From NCBI GenBank assembly GCA_945965245.1, contig CAMFNC010000060.1, positions 1-14,292 of the forward strand: a stretch of DNA of 14,292 nt, read 5' to 3'. The translations under genes were made by a program, and so were the position numbers. The notes under the pieces are model-generated. The model ran no database searches. It worked only from the letters and a program-made list of their open reading frames with translations, and had not been told where the DNA came from. This DNA is from an uncultured Porphyromonas sp. Its GTDB lineage: Bacteria; Bacteroidota; Bacteroidia; Bacteroidales; Porphyromonadaceae. Positions 1 through 6,132 of the stretch are shown here, piece by piece. The first letter of the stretch is position 1, and the number at the start of each line of letters is the position of its first letter.

Positions 1-1083
1 CATGATGTCGCCGTCCTGAACGATGTAGTCTTTGCCCTCCACATTCATTTTGCCGGCTTCTTTGACTGCCTGTTCGCTACCCAGCGAAACAAAGTCTTCG
101 TATTTGATTACTTCGGCACGGATGAAACCCTTTTCAAAGTCCGTGTGAATAACGCCGGCGCACTGCGGAGCTTTGCTGCCGCGCATATAAGTCCATGCAC
201 GCACCTCGTCCGAGCCTGCGGTAAAAAATGTCTGGAGGTTCAGCAGTTGGTATGCAGCGCGGATAAGGCGAGATACGCCACTCTCTTTCAGTCCTATTTC
301 TTCGAGAAACATCTGTCTTTCTTCATAGCTTTCCAGTTCGGCAATTTCGCTTTCGGTTTGAGCCGCCACCACCAGGATTTCGGCATCCTCATCTGCCACG
401 GCCTTGCGCACCTGCTCCACATAAGCATTGCCTTCGAGGGCAGCCCCTTCGTCCACGTTGCAGACATAGAGCACCGGTTTGGCTGTCAGCAGAAAAAGGT
501 CGTGTGCCATCTTCTGTTCGTCTTTGGTCTCGAAGGTTACCGTGCGAGCATTCAGCCCCTTTTGCAGAGCGTCCTTATATCGTGCCAATACCTCATACAT
601 CACCTTGGCTTGCTTGTCACCGCCCGTTTGTGCCTGTTTCTGCACACGTGTGATGCGGGCTTCTATGGTTTCGAGGTCTTTGAGTTGCAGCTCTGTGTCT
701 ATGATTTCCTTGTCCCGAACGGGGTCGATGGAGCCGTCCACGTGTGTGATGTTGTCATCGTCAAAGCAGCGCAAAACGTGCAGGATGGCATCCGTTTCGC
801 GGATATTGCCGAGGAATTTATTGCCCAATCCCTCGCCATTGCTGGCACCTTTTACCAGTCCGGCAATGTCCACGATTTCCACCGTGGTGGGGATTAGTCG
901 CTGCGGTTTACAGAGCTCTGCCAGCACATTTAGCCGTTCGTCCGGAACGGTAATGACCCCCACGTTGGGTTCTATGGTACAAAAAGGAAAGTTTGCGCTC
1001 TGCGCCTTAGCGTTAGACAGACAGTTGAATAGGGTAGATTTGCCCACGTTGGGCAGCCCCACAATGCCACATTGAAGTCCCAT
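1..1083 (-). CDS. ychF: Ribosome-binding ATPase YchF (OBG family), C-terminus cut by window edge
   Basis: This is a P-loop NTPase of the OBG/YchF family, a cytosolic protein that binds ribosomes and, in this subfamily, prefers ATP to GTP. Read on the minus strand from the ATG at 1083-1081, 361 codons are open to the left edge with no stop. The Walker A/G1 loop GLPNVGKST lies at residues 9-17. The G3 motif DIAG is at 72-75, followed by the usual GLVKGAS...GLGNKFL stretch. In place of the GTPase NKxD motif there is NVDE (209-212), the substitution that marks YchF as an ATP binder. The C-terminal TGS domain covers roughly residue 280 onward, and the visible end VQDGDIM is the penultimate family motif. 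Only about six residues and the stop should be missing. Identification is very secure. It is divergent from the dehydrogenase gene, with its own promoter box at 1170-1178. Confidence 0.97.
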   Translation of the reverse strand, partial: MGLQCGIVGLPNVGKSTLFNCLSNAKAQSANFPFCTIEPNVGVITVPDERLNVLAELCKPQRLIPTTVEIVDIAGLVKGASNGEGLGNKFLGNIRETDAILHVLRCFDDDNITHVDGSIDPVRDKEIIDTELQLKDLETIEARITRVQKQAQTGGDKQAKVMYEVLARYKDALQKGLNARTVTFETKDEQKMAHDLFLLTAKPVLYVCNVDEGAALEGNAYVEQVRKAVADEDAEILVVAAQTESEIAELESYEERQMFLEEIGLKESGVSRLIRAAYQLLNLQTFFTAGSDEVRAWTYMRGSKAPQCAGVIHTDFEKGFIRAEVIKYEDFVSLGSEQAVKEAGKMNVEGKDYIVQDGDIM

Positions 1084-1169
1084 GAAAAGATATTTAGTTT
1101 GTTATAAGTTCGATTAATATGGAGTCCGCCTTGCCGAAGCAAAACCGAACGGCTGTATCATAATAACTT

Positions 1170-1178
1170 ACAAAGATA
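1170..1178 (-). promoter_or_regulatory. Promoter -7 box for ychF
   Basis: On the minus strand the sequence reads TATCTTTGT, a full match to the Bacteroides -7 consensus TAnnTTTGY. Transcription would begin near position 1163 and give a leader of about 80 nt. I see no clear -33 TTTG partner at the usual spacing, so the call rests on the -7 box. The same box, TATCTTTGT, precedes purL. Confidence 0.6.
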
Positions 1179-1297
1179 GCCTTAATTCGCTTTTTGTGCC
1201 ACAGTCCTGCCGCATATTCCTCAAAAACCATTCGGAATGTCGTTTAATAGTTCGGTAAAATGAGGTCGGTTTATGTGGCTTCCGAGGGTGCCCAAAT

Positions 1298-1375
1298 TTT
1301 ATGTATAAAATGAAATTGATTTATACATAAATTGCGAGTATTTTATGCATAAAATGAAATCAATTTGTATACAAA
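1298..1375. repeat. Phased array A: four palindromic 12-mers at 22-bp period
   Basis: Four 12-base near-palindromes start at 1298, 1320, 1342 and 1364, exactly 22 bp apart: TTTATGTATAAA, TTTATACATAAA, TTTATGCATAAA and TTTGTATACAAA. The 10-base spacers are ATGAAATTGA, TTGCGAGTAT and ATGAAATCAA, so the two outer spacers are nearly the same and the middle one differs. The first two sites form a perfect 12-bp inverted repeat. Two helical turns between sites is typical of cooperative protein binding on one DNA face, which is inference here. The array ends 36 bp before the dehydrogenase -7 box. A second array with the same layout lies at 10206-10283. Operator array is my best reading; a dispersed mobile palindrome or a structured transcript is also possible. 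Confidence 0.85.
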
Positions 1376-1411
1376 GTTTTCGGCACGCCACCAAATCGCT
1401 CTGTTTCTTGT

Positions 1412-1420
1412 TATATTTGC
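1412..1420 (+). promoter_or_regulatory. Promoter -7 box for the dehydrogenase gene
   Basis: The sequence TATATTTGC matches TAnnTTTGY at every defined base. It lies 32 bp before the chosen start codon at 1453 and 36 bp after the end of the phased array. No standard -33 TTTG is obvious at 19-21 bp spacing, which would fit a promoter that depends on an activator bound upstream (inference). Confidence 0.6.
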
Positions 1421-1452
1421 GCTACACGTTATACTTTAATTCAATTAAGATT

Positions 1453-2412
1453 ATGGCTAAGATTTTAGTGGCTTTCGACACTGTGCGCGAGGGATGGGAC
1501 GAACTGATGCGCGCACATGAGGTGACTTTCCCACCCGAAAGCCGGGACTTTACACAAGATGAAATCAAGGAGATGATACCCGGCTACGATGTGCTGTGCT
1601 CGGTATTCGATATCCCTGTGAAGGCAGATATTTTGGAGCATGCCGGCAAACTGAAACTGATATCCAACTATGCCGTGGGATACAATAACATTGACCTGAA
1701 CTACTGCCGCGAGCATGGTATCACGGTGACCAATACACCCTATTCGGTCATCGAACCGACAGCCGAACTGGTCATGGCTCTGATGCTGAGCACCACACGC
1801 CGCACGGCAGAGCTGGATCGTTTGATACGCTCCACGGGTCCCAAAGTGACGCTGAGCCGCATCGAACGGCTGGGTGTGGACCTCTTCGGTAAAACGGTGG
1901 GTATCGTGGGATATGGCAATATCGGTGCCGCTGTGGCACGCCGATGCCGTGCCTTTGGGATGAAAGTGCTCTACAACAAACGCCACCGTCTGACCCTTCG
2001 CGAAGAAATTAATGCCGGGATAACCTACGCATCACTGGAGGATTTGCTCCGCCAAAGCGACATTGTGTCAGTGCATACGCCTTATAGTGCCGAAACGCAT
2101 CACCTCATATGTGCCGAAACGCTCAAGATGATGAAGGAGAGTGCCATTTTGATTAACTCTTCGCGTGGTGCTGTGGTGGACGAGAAGGCTTTGATCAAAG
2201 CACTCAAAAGCCGATACATTGCTGCTGCCGGATTGGATGTATTCGAGGCTGCCGATGTGCCCGATGCCGAATTGCTCAGTCTGGACAATGTGGTGATGAC
2301 TCCGCACGTGGGCACACAGACTTACGATGCCCGGGTGCGCATGGTATATGAATTGGTGGATAATGTGTTGGGATTTTTGCACTCCGACCGCCCCATCAGT
2401 CGTGTGGTCTGA
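1453..2412 (+). CDS. D-2-hydroxyacid dehydrogenase (glyoxylate/hydroxypyruvate reductase-like)
   Basis: A 319-residue cytosolic oxidoreductase of the D-isomer-specific 2-hydroxyacid dehydrogenase family, which reduces 2-keto acids with NAD(P)H. The split catalytic domain occupies about 1-100 and 290-319, and the Rossmann domain lies between. The nucleotide-binding motif GYGNIG is at 153-158, catalytic Arg is R238 in NSSRG, and catalytic His is H285 in TPHVG. The expected active-site Glu, 29 residues after the Arg and 18 before the His, is Ala267 (context DVFEAADVP); E265 and D268 flank it. The basic patch NKRHR after the second Rossmann strand suggests NADP(H), by inference. I chose ATG 1453 because the upstream in-frame ATG at 1345 lies inside the palindrome array and before the promoter box, and because MAKILVAFD is a normal family N-terminus. 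The exact substrate cannot be told. Confidence 0.93.
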   Translation: MAKILVAFDTVREGWDELMRAHEVTFPPESRDFTQDEIKEMIPGYDVLCSVFDIPVKADILEHAGKLKLISNYAVGYNNIDLNYCREHGITVTNTPYSVIEPTAELVMALMLSTTRRTAELDRLIRSTGPKVTLSRIERLGVDLFGKTVGIVGYGNIGAAVARRCRAFGMKVLYNKRHRLTLREEINAGITYASLEDLLRQSDIVSVHTPYSAETHHLICAETLKMMKESAILINSSRGAVVDEKALIKALKSRYIAAAGLDVFEAADVPDAELLSLDNVVMTPHVGTQTYDARVRMVYELVDNVLGFLHSDRPISRVV

Positions 2413-2433
2413 CCATACCTTTACTAATAAATA

Positions 2434-2477
2434 AACTGCACCTCAAAAGTTTTATGTCTAACTTTTGAGGTGCAGTT
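2434..2477. terminator. Bidirectional hairpin terminator between convergent genes
   Basis: A perfect 18-bp stem (arms 2434-2451 and 2460-2477) encloses an 8-base loop. It sits 21 bp after the dehydrogenase stop and 13 bp after the stop of the convergent minus-strand gene. On the minus strand the stem is followed by a T-rich run (TTATTTATTAG); on the plus strand by the weaker CTTTAT. It probably terminates both transcription units. Confidence 0.88.
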
Positions 2478-2490
2478 CTTTATGGAGGAT

Positions 2491-2937
2491 TTACTCCGTT
2501 TGCCGTCCGGTAAAGCGATAAGATACAGCCACTCTCATCGGCCCCCATTTGCCCCGAAGAGCCAAATCGTAGGTCAGTTCGCCATTTCTTACCGAACCTT
2601 TGAATGCCGTTATATATAATGGGGTGCGTATCCCCAGTGGCAGATGAGCCTCTCCGGCAGTATCGGCGGTGGTGGTCAGTGTGCCGTCCGGCATTTGCTT
2701 TACTGCCAGGTGGATGTGCATGCTGCCGGGCATCTTGCCCATCTTGCGGATAACGCCCGATAGCGATGTGCCGTCCCATGTAAAAGTCTGCATGGTTTCC
2801 GCTTTCGGTTGCACCGGTTTACCTTTCATTACAATGTGCGTGATGCTTCCTTGGTAGGTTTTACTTTCGGGAGTGGCAGACCGGAGTGCACCCGTCAGCA
2901 GCATCAGTAGGGTCAGAATAAGGGAGATTTTTTTCAT
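2491..2937 (-). CDS. Exported calycin-like (lipocalin-type) protein
   Basis: A 148-residue protein with a clear signal peptide (MKKISLILTLLMLLTGALRSA; cleavage likely near residue 21) followed by about 125 residues of mostly beta-strand pattern. Runs such as TFTWDGTSLSGVIRKMGKMPG, HIHLAVKQMPDGTLTTTAD and MRVAVSYRFTG alternate polar and apolar residues, as in small beta-barrels. Size, export signal and the GKMPGSMHIHL segment resemble the calycin-like proteins common in Bacteroidales, whose role is unknown. That assignment is from memory of the family, not a search. Its start overlaps the stop of the preceding gene in ATGA (2934-2937), so it is probably translationally coupled. It is the last gene of the dprA operon, just before the shared terminator. 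Confidence 0.8.
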   Translation of the reverse strand: MKKISLILTLLMLLTGALRSATPESKTYQGSITHIVMKGKPVQPKAETMQTFTWDGTSLSGVIRKMGKMPGSMHIHLAVKQMPDGTLTTTADTAGEAHLPLGIRTPLYITAFKGSVRNGELTYDLALRGKWGPMRVAVSYRFTGRQTE

Positions 2938-3119
2938 TTATTTCGGCGTTGGCGAATGCTTTTGATAATGGGATAGGCCAATAAAACGGTGGCCATGAAC
3001 ATGCTTACCAGGGTGGGGCCGCTCAGTACGGCTCGGCGAAGAATGATAATCATCAGCACCGCCCACAAAAGGATGATGCAGGCAATTTGCGAATTGCTCA
3101 AAGGATGTTTGTAGGCCAT
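2934..3119 (-). CDS. Small two-helix membrane protein
   Basis: A 61-residue protein I do not recognise. Two hydrophobic segments, about residues 11-29 and 33-53, are separated by RR and followed by the basic tail KSIRQRRNK, which should place both ends in the cytoplasm. It lies 15 bp after the DUF2007-type gene, and its TGA overlaps the ATG of the calycin-like gene. That tight fit, on the same strand inside an evident operon, is the main reason for accepting so short a reading frame. No function can be inferred beyond membrane location. Confidence 0.75.
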   Translation of the reverse strand: MAYKHPLSNSQIACIILLWAVLMIIILRRAVLSGPTLVSMFMATVLLAYPIIKSIRQRRNK

Positions 3120-3134
3120 GGGGTTGGATGGATT

Positions 3135-3545
3135 TTAGAGATGAATGGAACCGGAGAAGAACAGAATGACCGCCAGAAGCAGCAGTGCGCATACGGTTAC
3201 GATGAGTAATCCCCATAGTTTGCGCTCCAATGAAGCTCCACCCATAAAAGGTATGCGCTCCACCCATCGGGTCAATGCTGCCACTTCGGTATCGCTGTCG
3301 GAGGGCAGGGCGATGTCGTAGGCACACAGGACTTCTGTGGCTTTTTCATATTGTTCGGCAGGCACTTCTATGCGCACGCCGATGTTTTCCACATAGCCAC
3401 TCAGCACTTGGTTGCTGTTCAGATTTTGCAGATAGCATTCCACGCCTTCGGCACGCAGGATGGAGGCTATGTATTCGGCCTCCTGCGCACGCTGTATATT
3501 GGCTAGCACCACGGGGCTTTTGGGGTCTTGATTTTTCTTGTTCAT
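3135..3545 (-). CDS. DUF2007-type protein with C-terminal membrane anchor
   Basis: A 136-residue protein. Residues 11-78 (PVVLANIQRAQEAEYIASIL, then EGVECYL and IRIEV-like strands) match the pattern of the DUF2007 'putative signal-transducing' domain: a short beta-alpha-beta unit that begins with a strand, then a helix containing EAE, and an EGIE-type turn. Residues 110-131 form one hydrophobic membrane helix (WGLLIVTVCALLLLAVILFF), leaving a short C-terminal tail, so the domain probably faces the cytoplasm. The biochemical role of DUF2007 is not established. The gene lies 21 bp downstream of the hydrolase-fold gene and 15 bp upstream of the small membrane gene. Confidence 0.82.
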   Translation of the reverse strand: MNKKNQDPKSPVVLANIQRAQEAEYIASILRAEGVECYLQNLNSNQVLSGYVENIGVRIEVPAEQYEKATEVLCAYDIALPSDSDTEVAALTRWVERIPFMGGASLERKLWGLLIVTVCALLLLAVILFFSGSIHL

Positions 3546-3566
3546 ATTGCAGACAATAAAAGTAGG

Positions 3567-4943
3567 TTATGATTTTTTCCCGGTGAAACTGCGTAGAGCT
3601 GCATCCAGGATTTCCGGTACCAGCGGGTCCAGTGTCTGTTCGATTTGGTTATAATCTTCGGGCAGGCCGGCTCCGTCTGTCCGCTGTAACAGGTGATTGA
3701 GTCCGGGCAGAATGTGCACGGTGGCACGTGAGGTGCTGCGGCGTAAAGCGGTGGCGTGTGGGATGGGTGGCACCATCACATCTTTGGCTCCATAGATGGC
3801 TCGGATGGGGCAATGCAGCGATTGGAGATAGCGAGCTGGGTCGAGGCGCAGATATGCACGCAGCCAAGGGGTGGAGTAGAGCGATGCTGCTCGGGCTGTC
3901 TCCACGGCACATTCCTCTGCCGTGATATCCGGATAACGATTTTGCAGGAGTTCTTCCATTTTGCTTTTGATTTCGGTGCGTAGCGTATCGCCATTGGTAT
4001 ATTGCATCGCCAGTTGTTGCAATTCGCGGTTCCATCGCTTGTTTTCGGCAATCAAACCTTCGCTTACATCACGCATCCTCATCAGACTGCTGCGTTGCTC
4101 CAGAATGGTTTCGGTATAAGGCAGAATGGGTGAACCCAGTAGCATTAGCCCACCGATGTTTGGCCGCTGTGTGGCTAATCTCATGGCTATCAGTCCGCCT
4201 TCGCCCTGAGCCAGCACAAAGATTTTTTTTTCGTCCACTTCGGCGCGTGCTGCCAGGGCATCGTAAGCCGCCAAGGCATCGTAATAGAGTTCATCGAATC
4301 CGGCATCGCCGAAGGAGCCGCTGCTGCGTGCCACTCCGCGGTCGTCATAGCGTAGCACCACAAAGCCTTGGCGTGTGAAGTGGTCGGCCAGCACGGCAAA
4401 AGGTTTGTGGCCATACATCTCATTATCTCGGTTCTGTGCGCCGCCGGAAGTAATCAGCAGTATGGCCGGATGGCTGCCACCCCAGCGAGGCATGGTCAGT
4501 GTGCCGGCCAAAGTAACAAGGGATTGACCGCCTGTGAAATTGATTTCCAAAGATTGATAAGGATAGGGTGGTTGGGGTGTTTGTGGTCGGCGCTGGCGTA
4601 CCAGGCTCAATGGCATCTTATTGGCATTGTGCCATGCCGTTCCACTGATACTGTCCTGTGTCACGAAGTCGCCTTCGAAACGCATATTGCGGCCTTTGAC
4701 GGCTATATTTACGTGCGACCCTTGTACTTCCACGTGCGACATTTTGAGCCTGTTGGCTCCCAAATATACATGCTGCACGTTTGTGGCGTATCCGGTGCGT
4801 TCGGGTACCATGCGCAGAGTGATACGCATCTGTGCAGAGGGCAGCTCCAGAATTCCCTGCCATTGACCTTCGAGGCTTTGGGCATGCAAGCCAATACCAA
4901 TGGAAAGGAAAAACAATGAAAGGGCAAAAATATTTTTTTTCAT
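3567..4943 (-). CDS. Exported alpha/beta-hydrolase-fold protein lacking the nucleophile serine
   Basis: A 458-residue protein with a signal peptide (1-21, ending GLHAQ). An N-terminal domain (about 22-125) resembles the lipocalin-like domain often fused to these hydrolases, and an alpha/beta-hydrolase domain spans about 130-450. Family landmarks present: the oxyanion-side segment TSGGAQNRDNEMYGHKPFAV (165-184), RYDDRG (198-203), the acid in YGAKD (D388) and the base in PGLNH (H417). The nucleophile elbow, normally GHSEGG, reads AQGEGG at 245-250, so the catalytic serine is Gly247. The codon is GGC at 4205-4203. Related enzymes act as esterases or peptidases in the periplasm; this one may be inactive or have another role. 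Its ATG overlaps the dprA stop (ATGA, 4940-4943). The reading frame is otherwise intact, with no sign of decay. Confidence 0.9.
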   Translation of the reverse strand: MKKNIFALSLFFLSIGIGLHAQSLEGQWQGILELPSAQMRITLRMVPERTGYATNVQHVYLGANRLKMSHVEVQGSHVNIAVKGRNMRFEGDFVTQDSISGTAWHNANKMPLSLVRQRRPQTPQPPYPYQSLEINFTGGQSLVTLAGTLTMPRWGGSHPAILLITSGGAQNRDNEMYGHKPFAVLADHFTRQGFVVLRYDDRGVARSSGSFGDAGFDELYYDALAAYDALAARAEVDEKKIFVLAQGEGGLIAMRLATQRPNIGGLMLLGSPILPYTETILEQRSSLMRMRDVSEGLIAENKRWNRELQQLAMQYTNGDTLRTEIKSKMEELLQNRYPDITAEECAVETARAASLYSTPWLRAYLRLDPARYLQSLHCPIRAIYGAKDVMVPPIPHATALRRSTSRATVHILPGLNHLLQRTDGAGLPEDYNQIEQTLDPLVPEILDAALRSFTGKKS

Positions 4944-6055
4944 AGTCGGGGAGGCAAGGAATAGAGTCCGCCGGGGATGGCCATTACGTAGCCATCCAAT
5001 TCCAAATCGAATAGCTCGGCGGTCACGGAGCGAATATCCATGCCGGAAAGGCGTACCAAGTCGTTGATGTGTACGCTGTCCGCCCCGTGCAAAATTTTCA
5101 ATAGGGGACTGTCGGGTAAGTCAGGTTCGGCAAAAGGCAGTTCCGGTATTTCCATTCGCTGTCCGGCATTCCACCCAAGTATAGCCACGATGTCATCTGC
5201 CGAAGTGACCATTTGAGCGCGGTGCTCGCTAATCAGTCTATTGCACCCTTTGCTATACGGGTCACCCACACGTCCCGGCACAGCCAGCACATCGCGGTCG
5301 TAGCCGATGGCTAGGTCTGCCGTAATCAGCGACCCTCCTTTTTCTGCCGATTCGATGACCAGAGTGGCGGGGCTAAGTCCTGCTATGATACGGTTGCGCC
5401 CCACAAAGTGGTATCGCTCCGGCTTGGTGCCGAAGCTGTATTCCGTTACCAATGCTCCTTGTGAAACCAATTGTTTGGCTGTGGCGGTGTGGCGATGGGG
5501 ATAGATGCGATCCAGACCATGACCCAATACGGCCACGCTCTTCAGACCGCATTGCAGTGCTGCTTCATGTGCCGTGATGTCCACTCCGTATGCTAATCCG
5601 CTCACAATTACGGCATCTGGTACTTGCTTCGCCAGTTCGCCGATGAGATGTTGGGTCACAGCCTTGCCGTAATGCGTAATATTGCGTGTGCCCACCACAC
5701 TGAGCAGGTGCGGGCTGTGCAGGCAGCGCATATCGCCGCAGGCAAAAAGTACAGGCGGAGCATCCACGCACTGGCTCAATGCCGTGGGATAATCCGGAGC
5801 GTTCCAAGTCAGCATCCCGATGCCTTTGCTCTGCATCAGTTCGTATTCTTGGGCTGCCTCTTGCAGATAGATGGGATTGTCCAGAGCCTGCATCAGCCGA
5901 TGGGCACGATGTGTGCCGCTTGCCGATGTATGTCGTTCGGCAAATACGGCTTGTGCCGACCCCATTTGTTCCATCAACCGACATGCCATAACCGCCCCTA
6001 CGCCGGGAATTCGGCGCAGAGCCAGAGCATATACAGCTTCAGGATATTGCATCAT
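4940..6055 (-). CDS. dprA: DNA-processing protein DprA
   Basis: A 371-residue cytosolic protein that, in studied species, binds incoming single-stranded DNA and loads RecA during natural transformation. An N-terminal helix-hairpin-helix-like region includes IPGVGAVMA (16-24). The Rossmann-type core has VVGTRNITHYG (120-130), SGLAYGVDITAHEAAL (152-167), VLGHGLDRIYP (176-186) and GRNRIIAGLS (219-228), followed by EKGGSLITADLA (238-249). A C-terminal winged-helix domain lies at about 315-365. The motif usually written FPxRNR reads HFVGRNR here, with the RNR kept. Start ATG 6055 is followed at once by a second ATG (6052), and either may be used. It heads a five-gene minus-strand operon, 77 bp after purL with a terminator-like hairpin between. 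Confidence 0.95.
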   Translation of the reverse strand: MMQYPEAVYALALRRIPGVGAVMACRLMEQMGSAQAVFAERHTSASGTHRAHRLMQALDNPIYLQEAAQEYELMQSKGIGMLTWNAPDYPTALSQCVDAPPVLFACGDMRCLHSPHLLSVVGTRNITHYGKAVTQHLIGELAKQVPDAVIVSGLAYGVDITAHEAALQCGLKSVAVLGHGLDRIYPHRHTATAKQLVSQGALVTEYSFGTKPERYHFVGRNRIIAGLSPATLVIESAEKGGSLITADLAIGYDRDVLAVPGRVGDPYSKGCNRLISEHRAQMVTSADDIVAILGWNAGQRMEIPELPFAEPDLPDSPLLKILHGADSVHINDLVRLSGMDIRSVTAELFDLELDGYVMAIPGGLYSLPPRL

Positions 6056-6060
6056 AAGGA

Positions 6061-6109
6061 TAAAAAATAAAGGGGCTTTTGTCCAACCGCTAAGCCGACA
6101 AAAGTCCCT
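6061..6109 (-). terminator. Intrinsic terminator after purL, before dprA
   Basis: Arms 6071-6083 and 6097-6109 form a 13-bp stem with one mismatch in the minus-strand RNA and a 13-base loop. The stem is followed on the minus strand by the T-rich run TTATTTTTTA (6070-6061). It lies 24 bp past the purL stop and ends only 5 bp before dprA. On the same strand, GACTTTTGT (6106-6098) matches the -7 consensus at all but one defined base and lies inside the stem, so a dprA promoter could overlap the terminator. Confidence 0.75.
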
Positions 6110-6132
6110 CGGTTATAGGGTTATGGATTTTC

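Larger units (their letters stand above)
1084..1452. other. Divergent intergenic region between ychF and the dehydrogenase
   Basis: This stretch of 369 bases holds no convincing gene. It contains a -7 type promoter box for ychF on the minus strand (1170-1178), an array of four phased 12-mers (1298-1375) and a -7 type promoter box for the dehydrogenase on the plus strand (1412-1420). I see nothing recognisable between about 1180 and 1296. Confidence 0.8.

Noticed and set aside
145..1075. Long open frames on the plus strand opposite ychF (250 and 198 codons)
   Set aside because: Both are antisense to the conserved YchF reading frame and show no domain.
1298..1375. CRISPR array
   Set aside because: Repeat units of 12 bp with 10-bp spacers are far too short, the outer spacers are nearly the same as each other, and there are no cas genes.
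1345..1452. In-frame N-terminal extension of the dehydrogenase from ATG 1345
   Set aside because: It begins inside the palindromic array and crosses the -7 promoter box at 1412. The extra residues have no family similarity, while MAKILVAFD at 1453 is a normal start.
4368..4919. 183-codon open frame on the plus strand opposite the hydrolase-fold gene
   Set aside because: It is antisense to a gene with signal peptide and family motifs, and has no promoter or domain of its own.
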